Source: Pezicula radicicola (lineage: Eukaryota > Ascomycota > Leotiomycetes > Helotiales > Dermateaceae). From it: a DNA stretch of 64,000 bases. The position numbers were made by a program, and so were the translations under genes. Shown one piece after another: positions 46,090 to 57,970 of the stretch. Position 1 is the stretch's first letter; every line of letters begins with the position of its first letter. The DNA is taken from assembly GCA_003008705.1 (NCBI GenBank), contig PDUO01000009.1:1116001-1180000 (forward strand), read 5' to 3'. Below the pieces are notes generated by a model. That model saw only the letters and a program-made list of their open reading frames with translations. It had not been told where the DNA came from and did no database searches.

Positions 46090-47158
46090 GTTGAAGTCAC
46101 TTGACTAAGTCCTGGGTTTGAATTTGTGGTCAAGAAAAGTGATATCTCTACCAGAAATATTCCGAATTACTAATTGAAGAGAACTACTTTCCTGATTTTG
46201 TATTCTTCTGAAATTTTGGAGGAGCGTGCCATTTATATGCTGATTGCATAAGCACTCGCTGTGCCTTGCTGTGCCTTCCAAATGACGCAAAGTTTTGGTT
46301 GCTTCATAAGCAACGAATACTAAGGCATATCAAAATACACGCGATATTTCTTTATTCACCCCACTTTGGCTGAACGTTTGACTGCTCTGTTGTCCTTTTT
46401 AGCATAAGAGGGTACGCTGGCTCGGGCTGAGCTTTGAGAAAGAAGATATATTAGTGACCGGGATAAATCGAGAATAGATGGAATCTAATCGACGGCTGCA
46501 CTCCAAAATTTTCGAAGCATGAAATTAAAGAGAAGGAACGAAGCGACGAGCTCCGAAATGGATCGATGTGTGCAAACGAGATTCAAGATCGCTTGATTTT
46601 AAGAATTTCTTACCGAACTATGATAAAGTGCATCAGTAAAATGATTATCCAAGTCAAGTAAGTTACTCAGATTAAGTAAGTTACACAAGTCAAGTGAGTT
46701 ACCCAAGTTAAGTGAGTTACCCAAATCAAGTGAGTTACCCAAGTTAAGTGAGTTACCCAAATCAAGTGAGTTACCCAAGTTAAGTGAGTTACCCAAATCA
46801 AGTCAATTATCCAAATCAAGTCAATTATCCAAATCAAGTCAATTATCCAAATCAAGTGAGTTACTCACAGCACCTACCTCAGCAACAAAAATGACAACAC
46901 GAAAACGGACGTACCTTCCTCACAACACTACCGTGGAGTCCCTTCAAAAAAATCTCGAAGCCGAGAATCCTTCTCTTCAACAACACAAACAACATTCGCT
47001 ACCCAGTCAGAATTCAAATATTCAAATACACACACACATACACGATAACGGTTAAGAGCTTGCCCGAGACTTATCAATATCCTTCAAATCCCGTCAAACA
47101 CCTCATTTTACCCCGCATTACCTGGAGATCATCCGTTAAAAGCCGACAATACGACAAT
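46090..47158. promoter_or_regulatory. Divergent region between the reductase and aldolase genes
   Basis: 1.07 kb between divergent genes. It contains the 18-bp tandem array described separately and otherwise no gene. Frames read through the array on the minus strand (46599-46796, 46667-46855) are artefacts of the 18-nt period. Confidence 0.45.
46647..46862. repeat. 18-bp tandem repeat, 12 units
   Basis: Twelve contiguous 18-nt units with consensus acccaagttaagtgagtt. Units 4-9 alternate between AAGTTAAG and AAATCAAG types, giving a 36-bp higher-order period; units 9-11 carry a variant (aagtcaatt). Because the unit is a multiple of three, all frames remain open and give hexapeptide-repeat artefacts. 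The motif aaatcaagtgagttac also occurs singly at about 18218 in the hairpin repeat. Confidence 0.97.
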
Positions 47159-47506
47159 ATGGGCAACTGGGTCAGTTTCTTGTGGGGGTGGGCAGAGGGG
47201 GAACAATACCGGATGCATCTCAGGTTGTGTCTCAGCATATTCACGAACGTACTCCTCTTAATATTATCCAAGCCTCGTCAAAAAAGGAAGTACGTTTTCA
47301 GAAAGCCTGAAGCAGCGGACGACAATTGCCAAGACGAGTCCGAATTGTTATTTTGGATCGAGTTTCTTTGGACTCTCTTCGAAATTGTCTGTCTGATTTT
47401 CTGTTACTTCCAACAACCAAAAGCAGTGAAAGCCGAAGAAGAGGGCAGGCGTAACGACGGTGAAGATGGTTCTCGCAGACCAACCGCCCAAGGAGATGCT
47501 CAATGA
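47159..47506 (+). CDS. Small putative membrane protein overlapping the aldolase start, doubtful
   Basis: A 115-codon frame begins ATG GGC AAC TGG and has two hydrophobic segments (LRLCLSIFTNVLLLILS near residue 22 and LLFWIEFLWTLFEIVCLIFCYF near 66), with basic and acidic flanks. It overlaps the aldolase start (47466) by 41 nt in another frame. It could be a separate small gene, an upstream ORF of the aldolase mRNA, or chance. No homology is recognised. Hydrophobic patterning and a lack of stops are the only support. Confidence 0.3.
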   Translation: MGNWVSFLWGWAEGEQYRMHLRLCLSIFTNVLLLILSKPRQKRKYVFRKPEAADDNCQDESELLFWIEFLWTLFEIVCLIFCYFQQPKAVKAEEEGRRNDGEDGSRRPTAQGDAQ

Positions 47507-48543
47507 CAACAAAAGCATCAAGATACTCCAAGATGCGGAGAAGGGCGGTTACGGGATCGTCAGTGTAGTCTGCGTAAGCCTTTTCCCAAATTCTCATTCT
47601 CACATATCACTTACTGATGTAACACTTCAGTACAACTTGGAAGAGATAATCGCAACAGCGAGAGCAGCAGAAGCCAAGAAATCACCAGCCATGATCCTCC
47701 TATTTCCTTGGGCACTCAGTCAATTCAAATCCCACCTCGTCAACCTCGCAGCAGACGTTGCTCACTCTGCCCGCGTTCCTATTTCTCTTCATCTCGACCA
47801 TTGTCAAGACATCGAGATGGTAAAGTACGCTGCCTCCCTCCCCTTCGACAGCATAATGGTGGACATGTCACACTACGAGAAAGAAGAAAATTTGCAATAT
47901 ACCAAAGAACTTACAGAATACTGCCACGAGAGGGGCATTGCTACCGAAGCTGAACCAGGAAGGATTGAGGGTGGCGAGGATGGTTTGAAAGATACAGCAG
48001 ATCTCGAGGGAGTTTTAACTACAGCGGAACAGGCATTGGAGTTTGTGGCAACGGGTATTGATTTCTTAGTAAGTTTTGTTTCTCCTTATAAGGAAAGAGA
48101 AAAGAAGCATCATGATTGACTTTTGACAGGCACCCGCATTTGGTAATATACATGGCGAATACGGCGTTAAAGGCCCTCGTGGCTGGTTGGAGTTTGATCG
48201 TTTGGAGAAGATCAAGAAAGCGATTGATGGTACAGGAACAAAGCTTGTGCTACATGGCACGAATAGCTTTGATCAATCACTTTTCCAGGAGTGTGTGAAG
48301 CATGGTGTTAGTAAGATCAATGTTAACAAGCAGTAAGTTCTTCTCCTTCTCTAACACAGGTAGTCAATTTCCTCTTCTGACATTCTCATTAGGTTGATTG
48401 ATCCTTGGAAGGAGATGATGGAGAAGAGACATGGAAGTGGTTTCTTACCCATTACGGAGTTGATGGAAGAGAGTATAAATATCTTTCAAAAGGAGGTGGA
48501 GCGCATGATGGATGAGTGTGGTAGCTCAGGCAAAGCACTATAA
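47466..48543 (+). CDS. Class II ketose-bisphosphate aldolase family protein
   Basis: Four exons: 47466-47573, 47631-48068, 48130-48332, 48393-48543; 299 aa. Class II (Zn-dependent) aldolase features: VPISLHLDHCQDIEMV with the catalytic Asp and Zn-binding His, SIMVDMSHYEKEENLQYTKEL, EAEPGRIEGGEDG, APAFGNIHGEYGVKGPRGW with the second His, KLVLHGTNSFDQSLFQECVKHGVSKINVNKQ with the C-terminal His and Asn. It resembles tagatose/fructose-bisphosphate aldolases of the KbaY/GatY type rather than the longer Fba1-type glycolytic enzyme, and probably acts on a ketose bisphosphate in the cytosol. The start at ATG 47466 is preferred over upstream GTG 47460. It is convergent with the ABC transporter, 107 nt between stops. 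Confidence 0.93.
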
Positions 48544-48650
48544 GCGAGCGAGCGATGACCGACTGTGGTAGCGCAGTATAAAGGCTTGATTACTTTTCTA
48601 TTATGACAAACAAAAATACATATGATTAACGAACGACTCAATATAGACTT

Positions 48651-51600
48651 TTACTCTGAGGTCTTTCCCCCCTTCTTTGAGAACAGTCCCTTGATCCTCT
48701 TGACTCCTTTGCTAATGCCACTGAAAAGAGATCCAAGCCCAAAACTCCAACCCCGGATTCTCACGGTGTAGATAAAGAAGTACACCAACCACCAATTGGA
48801 AACGACATAGGCAGCAAAGATACCCAAGTCCCTCCATTTATCACTGGGCTTGACGTTCAGCGTAGCCATATACTGAGTCCCATTACTATACGGACAATAT
48901 CCACAATTGGACGTCGCCGTAGGATTAGTTAGGTAACCACCAGCACTAACAATGAAGTTCTGAGCGTAAGATTGACAGGTTTGATTTGGTGGTGGGTTGA
49001 AGTATGCAGCTTCTGTGGGCGTACATTGGACGGGGATTTTGCTGATGGTCGCGGAGAGGACGCCAGAGATCCAGTAGGTTGATCTGTTTGAGGAAAATAT
49101 TAGAAGGAGAGGGATTGTGAAGGGGGTATTGGGAGGAAGGAGAGAAAACTTACGGATTTATGTAGTACATCCAGTAGCGCCAGAAGGGGGACATTTGGGC
49201 ATAAGGTCGGACGACTCCGTTGAAGAGGGTCATCATTACGAAGAAGAAGGGGAGGACCTGTGGAGTTTGTTTGTTAGTTCGTCTACTCGTATTCTGAAGA
49301 AGGGGGAGAGAAGGGTAAAGCCTTACGTTGGATATAACAGTAAAGCTAGGTGAGAAAGCACAAATCCATTGACCCCACGCAGCCTGCCAGATGAACCAAA
49401 AGATAGTCATCAAGAAAACGTATCCTGAGCTTGAAGAATCGGTTGGTAATCCGGCCGGCCAGTACCAAATTGCCCAATAAATTGCACCACTAATGATGGC
49501 AATAGGGATCTCTGCAACCACATTAGCTGTACAGAAAGCGATCCATCCGTAGATACGGGATGGCAATTCTCTTGCTTCCCAGAGAGCTCGGTTTTGGTAG
49601 AACTTGGGTACGACTGCATTGACTATGATGGGTGGGATGATGGCGATTATGAAGAGGGTGAACATTCGGTCTTGCATGTCGGCTACTGAGTTTCCGAGTT
49701 TGTAAAATGTGAAGCCGTTGAAGATCCCAATAATCACAGAGACAAAGAGCTGTATGCGAATATTAGCAAGTTTCCTGGGAAATATAATTGAAAGGGGGGA
49801 AAGCTTTACCTTTCCATATAGATAGCTTGGTTCGCGCCAGTATTGCAAGAAGAGCCTCTTGGTGAGGGTCGTGATCTGCAGCCAGACAGGGGAAGCGAAC
49901 TCATGCTGTTCACTAGAATTCGAAACCGGGATCTTGCTTCGCTCACTAGTTATGCGTTCAATCTCTCTGTTGATCTCTTTGGACTCATTCGAGTTGAGCC
50001 ATTCTTCATTCCAATTAAGTCGCTTTCCATCAGCTCGCTTACCACCCTTTGCTGCGGTCTCCAGGATGAATTCTGCAACGTTCTTTTCGGGAGGACAGTG
50101 GACACCTCTCTCTGCAAAATACTTAACTACGGTAGACCCATTCTCGCCTACGGGGCCGAAGTAGAAGGTATTTCCACCAGGATTTAGAGCGAGGATCATG
50201 TCGAACTCTTGGATCAAGACTGACGACGGCTGATGGATCGTGCAAACAATCGCTTGTCCAGACTGCGCCAGCTTCTTGAGAAATCGGACGATGCTGTATG
50301 CTGATTGAGAGTCCAGTCCCGACGTAGGTTCATCAAGAAAGAGGAGCAAAGAGGGTTTCGCGGCAAGCTCTACACCAATAGTGACTCGCTTCTTCTGTTC
50401 AACCCCCAAGCACCTCACTAGAGCATCCTGTATATCCCCAAGCTCAAGAAGATCAATTATCTTATCCACGTACGCGATCTTCTCAGCATGAGGTATATGT
50501 CGATCTTGTCGAAGGATAGCAGAAAACTCAAGAGCTTCGCGAATAGTTGCTGAGCCGTCATGCAAATCCATTTGCTCGCAGAATCCGGTCCCTCGCTGAA
50601 ATTCTGTGCCAAGTGGTCTTCCGTCAACAAGCATATCACCACCAATGATTCCAGTTTTCTGACGTTGACTAAGGGTATTAAGAAGCGTGGTCTTGCCTGC
50701 ACCAGAAGCTCCCATAAGAGCAACCATCACACCAGGCTTTGCAAACCCGCTTACTTTGTTCAGAAGTTTCTTCTGACCTCCGAGATAGGGAACTGTGAAC
50801 TCGACGTTCGACCAGGTAAAGACACTATCGGAGCCAGATATTTCCTGGAGAATTTCTTCTCCAGTCTCGAGAGTCTGGCTGGATGACCCGCTAGGTACCT
50901 GATCTTTCGGTCCTGTCTCAACATCTGCAGGTACAGAAGAAGACTTGACCTTTTGCTTTGCAGCCTTCGACTTCTTGTACTCCAAGGCGCCACCACCGGA
51001 TGATGTGAAACTGAATACTTCGGCAGCAATAGCTGTTATGAGTATGTAGAGGATAGTGAAGGCAATGACAACGGCAAAGTTTCTCCAGAGATGCGAGCGA
51101 GAGTAGTCGAAACTTGCCTTCAAGTAAGTTGAACCAGGTACTTCCAAGGAACCCAGCTGAGCGCCGGGGATAGCACATCCTTGATAAGCAGGATTATCAT
51201 ATCCTGAGCCTCTCGGAACAATCTGCGAGGTAGCACATGGCATAACACGATCACTGAATTCGTTCGCTAAAACAGCTTCGAAAGTATAGGACTACTTTGT
51301 GTTAGAAAAACCTGTTTCGACACAGATGTAATTATAAAACTTACCAGTGGATTCACGTAATACAGCCAGCCTTGAGAATGACACAATCAGCATTAATTCT
51401 TTCGTACGGAAATATGTACTCACCAAACCAAATGTAATCTCCAATTAGTTGCGGCTTTGGAATAACATATCCAGTGAAGATTACAAGCAGCGTGATAGCG
51501 ATTCCAGAAAAGCGTACAGCATCGTCTATTGTCGGTGATAGTGCAGCAAACATCCGATACATGGCTGTCAAGCAGATAGTATTCAAATAGACGAACAGGA

Positions 51601-54020
51601 TGCAAATAAAGAATTTGCTGACATCAACATCCAAACCACTCAAGAAATACTTTGTATGAGTTAGCAAGGGATAATAAGTATATTCCACTTAGTTCTGATG
51701 GTGGATCTTACGAGTGTGATTGAGAATGGAATGACTAGAGTGATCAAAGTTGGTAGATCCTGCAAGACCCTGGAAACAACAACAGCCGAAGGTCGATAAA
51801 AAGCGTAGTCTTTATGCCTCTGGATAATAGTTCGTCCAGAGACAGCCTTCATTAGCTCCGACATTTGCAACCAGCCCAGAAATATGGTTGAAAAGAATAG
51901 CGATCCACCTCTTGAGAATGCACCCGACGTATCCAGTTTTTGTCCGTGAAAGAGGGACCCAACAATCAAACTCATGCTGATACTGATGAAAAATTTGGTG
52001 AAGATTGTCTGCTTATCTCCCATAGTGAGCCAGAACTCCCGTTTCGTGCAAGCGAGCACTTGTCTGATGAACGAAACCGTATAGCTTGAGCTTTTGGAGA
52101 CCGTCTTCGATTTTGTTTCGCGGACTGATTGCTTAAATTCTCTTGCGTCGGCGTGGTCAGTTTCCTTCAACATGCGCTCATAAGCCTCGATATCTTCCAG
52201 AACCTTGCTGTAGGCTTTGCTTTCTCTAAATGCCTTCTCAAGCTCGATTGGACCTTTGGGAATTGGTCCCTCAAAATCATCGCGAAATCGTCTCTCTGTT
52301 GGGTCGGTGCAAGCAGTCAGGAAGTCGGCTGTTGTTTGTCTGTCCGGACAGTAGTATCCTAGTGATTGGAAATATGGTTTGGCTTCCTCTGCCCGACCTT
52401 GAAAGACCATTCTACCTTCGTCTATCACTAGGACCTTGTCCATGAGTTTGTAAATACCTTCTCCTGCTTGGTACACTAAAAGTTCGATACGTTAGCTCGT
52501 AGAATTTGTGGGACGGAGATTTGAAGATTTCAACAACTGATGATTTTATCCATATGTACCATCCAAATCAGCATTAACAGGAGGAGAAAAGAAATTGAGC
52601 TAGGAGATATCCAATTCCCTCGAAGATTGCTTTCATAGTTGAAGGAAATGTATTAGAAAAGTACATACGTGTAACTAAAGTTGTGCGATTCGAGATATCA
52701 GTCATAACCCTTAAAGAATTTGCATAGTCAAGCGCAGTGCTGGCATCAAGGCCTCGAGTACTGTTATCCCAGGCTACAACTGTAGACTTGGTAGCCAGAG
52801 TCTCAGCTATAGACACTCGTTTTCTCTCTCCACCAGAAACACCTCGCATATATGCCTACGGAATGTCAGCTTTTGTAATTTGATAGGAGCCAAACGAGTA
52901 ACGTGTGAAAATGCGAAAAGAGAACTCAGTGAGACTTACATCTCCAACAAGAGTATGCCTCGTATGAGAAATCCCAAACATCTTGAGCAGAGCAGCTATG
53001 ATCACGGGAATATCACCCTTCTCATGCTTCTTGGTCTTATTCAATAACGAAAACTCTAGAGTCTGCTCAACTGTGAGAGTGGGAAAGTGCTGATCATCCT
53101 CTTCGTTGTAATTGACTTCTCCTCTGTAGTTCTTGGCTTGCTCTTCAGCTGAGATGCCACCGTATATGACCTCTCCGGAAACACTAGCGAAGGATTCCCT
53201 CTTGTTGGTGATGGCTTTCAGAAAGGTGCTGCAGCCGCTTCCGGGTCTTCCTAGTACTAGAAGCATTTCTCCGTCTCGTACCACACCGGAGAAGTCGTTG
53301 ATTAGGTTCCGCTTTTCGCCTCGGGCCCCTAGTTGAGGTAAGGAAGGGATGAATCTCGAGATTATTTTGTATAGATCGGGTCCAAAGGTCTGGATGAAAC
53401 TTAGTCAGCCAGATGCACCTCAGAACTGAAGATCCATGTTTCCTTACCCCCAATATTGAAGATGGTAGTGTCTTAACAAATGTAGAAGTTGAGCCGACGC
53501 CCTGAACCGTAAGATGTTTGTATACCACTCCAACCTTCTTGGCAGATTTCCCAGAAGCTCGTTTCTCAAAGTGGCCATCCTTGAGAAAGGCATCGAGAGC
53601 AAACTCCTCCCGCTCCTCTTCTTTGGCTCCAGCTCCATCCTCAGTGCCGAACTTTTCATCTTCTTCCTGAGCTTCGATATCTTGGCGTTCTACAGCATGT
53701 GAATGTCGATGGGGACCAGTAAGAAATTTCCGCAAGGCATTCGGCGTTCTGGATCTCTCCGTCCTATGAGATCTATGTGATAATTCCCTCTGGAGATCCT
53801 CATATTCTAGCATAGCTTCCCGAAAGTTGACAGGTCCTCCAACATCGTGTTCACCCCAGGTTCCTTCATTGCTCACAATTGACTCGAAACTGGCAGGTTC
53901 TCTTGCATCTGGGGTTGTGTTCGTGTTGGCAGTGTTATCAACATTATGTAATGGGATGCGTGAACGATCATGGCCCTCTGCCTGTTCGGTAAACATACGG
54001 TCGGATTGTGTGAGAAACAT
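48651..54020 (-). CDS. PDR-type full-size ABC transporter (ABCG)
   Basis: Ten exons on the minus strand: 53448-54020, 52940-53389, 52669-52855, 51712-52475, 51424-51649, 51345-51370, 49810-51291, 49327-49749, 49154-49257, 48651-49083; 1555 aa. Layout NBD1-TMD1-NBD2-TMD2 is typical of CDR/PDR exporters. NBD1 near residue 238 has the degenerate Walker [11 protein letters not shown] with Cys in place of Lys, and signature [13 protein letters not shown]2 near 935 has Walker [12 protein letters not shown], and [13 protein letters not shown] in place of a canonical signature; both are normal for PDR. TMD signature blocks: [16 protein letters not shown] [20 protein letters not shown]-like [20 protein letters not shown], and [18 protein letters not shown]. 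The Cys-rich external loop precedes the last TM helix. Such pumps export azoles, plant toxins or endogenous metabolites at the plasma membrane. The substrate is not readable. Exon six is only 26 nt; intron 52476-52668 is long (193 nt). Confidence 0.96.
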
Positions 54021-55200
54021 GTTGGGAGTTTTGGGGTTTTCTTGTTCAACCCGGTTGCCAGAGTTGCGTAGTTAATTATCAGAAACGACAACAGTGAGGA
54101 CAAACAGAGAAAAGAAGAAGTTCGTCGGGGATAATTTCACATGTTCTGCCAACTCATGGACGCACGCAGTGTAACGAACGAAGAAACAAGGTTGTTGACA
54201 GGAACATACTAGCAGTCTACCTTGAGGTACATAGCTAGGTTTAAATAGCAAGGCAATGAAGAAAGAGATTGGGGTACGCTTCCAACCCCACCATGACACA
54301 AAGCAAAAAAAAAAAGAAAGGATTTAAAATATTTAAGACTTATGCACAAGGCACACGTGGGGATTCCACGCTATCACCATTTAACTCCTATCATATTCCC
54401 GGGCAGAGGCGGTGAACTTCCTCATAGTGCTCAATTCCGCCCATACAGCGCAACTATATGCCTCGTATCATTGGAAAGATACCATAATGGGTCGGTACGG
54501 TGGTACTCCAAGGGGCTGAAGGGCTGTCGCTGACATATAACGACAGCGGGACGAACCCGACAGCAGCCCACAGGGGAACGATAGCGTAGCGACAATTATT
54601 TACCCATGTCATGACTCATGCCGTCGTTGGCTTAGGAATCAGAGAGTTGATCTAGTTGATCCAGTTGATCCAGTTGAGGCTGCTAGAGGAACGATAACGA
54701 ATCTCGCGAATGCGTGCTGCTTACGCCTCTTTACGCCCACGCCCGATATGGGTCGGCGATTGCTTTAGCGCCGATGATATCTCCTAAGGGCGTCGATCAT
54801 CTTTACCCCCTGTTCTGTTGGGCTTAACCATAAAGTGACGGCGTCAAGACCACCAAGAGACAAGAATGCTTTCAAATCAACTTGCTCTTCTATCAGGGTG
54901 CCAGTGGTTGAGGTCGTGAGAAGGGCCAAGGTTGGTGGGACCCACGATATTACACCGAACACGACAACATCTTTACTAATGACTTCAATTAGACAAAATA
55001 TATGTAAGCAGTCGACGGAGTATATTTTCCGGGTTCCACTACTGCCCTTTAACACAAAGACTAGAGGAGGAAGGCAAGCCGCAAGCCTAAAGACGCCGAC
55101 GCTATCGCCTTACCTGCCTGCCCGTCCTGTCCCTCCATCTCGGAAGGTAGACCGACATGCAGACAGATTCCAGAGGCAACCCAGGCAAAGCAACTCAGCA

Positions 55201-55466
55201 TCTCTCCCTACTCAGTCTCTTCAACCACAGAACCATCACAATCAAGAGCACTACACTACGAAAGATTCTATTAGTTACAAGATCTTAATCTCTAGTGTTG
55301 AAAAGAAAGTGAGGAATTAAACATAAGTAGGCAAGAAAGAAAATTCACCAACTCCCCACTCTATCTCTTCAAGCACATCGAAACAAGAAAGAGCGCTTTC
55401 CTACCGGTACAAAAGATCCTGTCAGTTACAACTTCATCTCGAGTGTTGAAAGAAGGTAAGAAGAAG
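55201..55466. repeat. Diverged direct duplication, about 115 nt each
   Basis: Copy one (about 55201-55316) and copy two (about 55349-55466) share the order ctc...tctcttcaa, caagagcactacacta/caagaaagagcgctttccta, aaagattct.ttagttacaa, agtgttgaaa and a final aag-rich end. Similarity is moderate and limits approximate. No coding function evident. Confidence 0.45.
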
Positions 55467-55717
55467 GACAAAAGTCCACCGACACCTCACTCCCTCACTC
55501 CACCACTCCACAGCCACAAATTTCACTCGCTTAACCCAAATAGGGGTCAACTCACGAATCTGATCATCATCCCATCACATCACGTGAAATTCGAAATAAC
55601 AATGCGAAATAGAGAAGAGATGGATCTCTAACGATTTCCCGTCATTCTGCCACTGCAGTCAATGCAGTAGTTTCCTAAATTGCAAGTTTGCAACTCAATC
55701 CACAACATCCATTGTTT

Positions 55718-55755
55718 AGCCAGCGCATAGCCAGTGCATAGCCAGTGCATAGCCC
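55718..55755. repeat. 11-nt tandem repeat, three units
   Basis: agccagcgcat followed by agccagtgcat twice and a partial unit. It is short and without coding context. Confidence 0.7.
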
Positions 55756-55912
55756 ATTTTTGAAATACCGCAGCGCACAACCTAAACATCCACACGTCGC
55801 AAGAGTTGTCCAATCGATATCATCATATCATCCATCCCATCTACAGCGCCGCTCTGGGGAACCAAGTGTTTTAACAGAGCACCTAAAAAATCACGCGCTA
55901 TTTTCTTGATTA

Positions 55913-56132
55913 ACTGTAACATTGAATGTTCTACATATTTCCATTTTTCCACAACCTCTTACCCTCTCCTCCTATTTAAGAATTAGAGTATCTAGGGTAT
56001 TTGCGGAGCACCAACATTTTCCCCATGTCTAACAGTCACGACTGTAACGTTAAATGTTCTACACATTTCCATTTTCCCACAACCTCTTACCCTCTCCCCC
56101 TATTTAAGAATTACATGTACCTAGGGTATTTG
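55913..56132. repeat. Direct duplication of about 91 nt, 128-nt period
   Basis: Copy one 55913-56003 and copy two 56041-56132 share actgtaac(a/g)tt(g/a)aatgttctaca, tttccatttt(t/c)cc, cacaacctcttaccctctcc, cctatttaagaatta and ctagggtatttg. Few substitutions separate the copies, so the duplication is fairly recent. The pyrimidine-rich core could be promoter-like, but no gene starts within 1 kb downstream. Confidence 0.8.
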
Positions 56133-57537
56133 TTGATCTCCCTGGCCTCCTGTTTCACCATGAAAGCCTAGAAATATTTGTGTTTAGCGAAACTCTAGGT
56201 GGTTTAGCTATCTTCCTATTATGTTTACTTTACGTATCTGTTTGTAGTTGATTGGAAAGTAACAGATAGAAAAAGGATTAAACGCAGGCGTAGTCAAAAA
56301 CACTAAAAGAATAGAGTTGTTCTAGAAAAGCCCGTTCTTGCATAAGCGATTACAGAGAAATGTACGAAGTAGTCAAAATACTTGATGACTCGTTTTTAAA
56401 AAAAAAAAAAATTTCACACAACCAAGAATCTTGTACTATACCCAAGTACACCAAGGTGCTTGCATACATGTTACAGTACAATATCCAAGTCAACCAAGTA
56501 AACCAAGTCATACATCGTACACTCAAGAACTATGCACGATACAAAACAATACAATACAGAAACATTACCCACTCCCCACTTCCTACAAAGACCCCACCTC
56601 CAAAATCCCTCCAAAAAAAAATAACAACACACACCAAGATAAACCAAACCAACAAACCTAACCACCAAAAGATCCTCCTTCCCCTCGGGAAAACCTACTT
56701 TCTTCAATCAAGCCAAGCATCTTAGCTATGACCCTCCCATCAAAACCCTCAAATTGAAAATACAAGACTACACGAGTAATAAAATATTAAGCAAATGAAC
56801 TGATTTGCATTACATAGTTCATCTGTTGTATCTCGAAGATTAATTTTTTCTTTCTCTTTCTCCTTCAGTTGCACATGTAACAGACGATGTTTGTTCAGTG
56901 TTCAGTGTTCAGTGACAGAGACAGAGACCGTGTATCATGAGACAATTCATGCTGCTTCATGCTCTCCTACCCTCCTGTACTGTACCTTCCCTTCCAGCAC
57001 AGACTTTACGCTGCGCTTTGTAGTCTGACTCTGAAGGCCACAAGACCAAAAACTGGAGAGAGAGAAAAATATGCCTTGCCACCTTTGCCCTTGCTCAGCC
57101 CTCTAAACCTAATGATGAATACGAATGCGAGTGGCAAAATAGTGAAATGGTCAATGAGTAAAGTACAAACCATAACTGAGAAAAAGAAAGAAAGAAAAAG
57201 GTAAGAGACATACCGAATCACTTGAATGAAATTCAATAAAGGGATAAGAAACCCAAAAAGTAGTTTAAATAACCAAATTTATATTTTTGTTACGCCCCTT
57301 GCCCTCCAAGATGCTAAATGAGTGTTTGGCGTGTAATGCCAGAGACCAGCTCCACAGCTCATAATCTCAAGCATTATAAACGCCGATGTCGATGCCGTAG
57401 CAGCTCCCTTTCTTTATCCATAACCTCGTAAATACAGAAACCCTGCCAACTCGTACTGTGGTATTATAGAGTCCCCGAATAAATCCAAATACTGCTTGCC
57501 GAACCGAATGAACCGCTCTATGCTTCGTTTAAAATAT

Positions 57538-57970
57538 TTACATGAAGACAGCGAAGACAACACCGAGACCAGCGACGGTGACCATTCCACCGCTCTGTGC
57601 CAAAAGGGAGGCGGCACCACCAGTTGACTTTGCTGTGCCTGCTGATGTTGTTGTCGAACCGTTCTTCGCCGAGGAGCTTGAGGCTGTGGCGGATGCTTTG
57701 GTTCCAGCTGAGGCTGAGGTTTTGGTGGCAGTGCTGTTACCGGCTGCCTTGGATGCGGAGGCGGTGGCAGAGGCGCCTCCAGCTTTGGTTGCGGTGGAGG
57801 TAGAGTTTGATACTCCAGTTGACTTAGCTGCCTTGGTGGAGGATGACTATTGGGACTGTTAGTTAGGTTGCTAATGGGAAGTCATTGAGATGGTATATGC
57901 TTACAGATTCGCTTTGGGCGGAGACAGTGAGAGCTGCGAAAGCAACGGCGAGGATGGCTGAGTATTGCAT
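57538..57970 (-). CDS. Ser/Thr/Ala-rich secreted protein, probable GPI anchor
   Basis: Two exons on the minus strand: 57905-57970 and 57538-57846; 124 aa. The first exon encodes a cleavable signal peptide (MQYSAILAVAFAALTVSAQ). The mature part is dominated by Ser, Thr, Ala, Gly and Lys repeats (STSTATKAGGASATASASKAAG), suited to heavy O-mannosylation. The C-terminus is a hydrophobic helix ending at the stop (GGMVTVAGLGVVFAVFM) preceded by a small-residue omega-like site (GGAAS), the pattern of a GPI attachment signal. Such short serine/threonine-rich proteins coat the cell wall or plasma membrane of ascomycetes. The acceptor caatag is used because the nearer AG leads to an immediate stop. The plus-strand open frame at 57542-57862 is the antisense shadow. 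Confidence 0.88.

Larger units (their letters stand above)
54021..57537. other. Gene-poor stretch with local duplications
   Basis: 3.5 kb without a supported gene; includes the ABC transporter promoter near 54021-54300. Frames at 54835-55320 and 56360-56725 are long by chance and show no domain. Several direct duplications are listed separately. Confidence 0.45.

Noticed and set aside
46599..46855. Hexapeptide-repeat proteins in the 46.6-kb array
   Set aside because: Products of an 18-nt tandem repeat whose period is a multiple of three; several frames are open.
54835..55320. 161-codon plus-strand frame
   Set aside because: Runs through a diverged duplication; composition unlike protein and no homology recognised.
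57542..57862. Plus-strand Ala/Val-rich frame
   Set aside because: Antisense of the Ser/Thr/Ala-rich GPI-type gene, which has a signal peptide, intron and GPI signal on the other strand.
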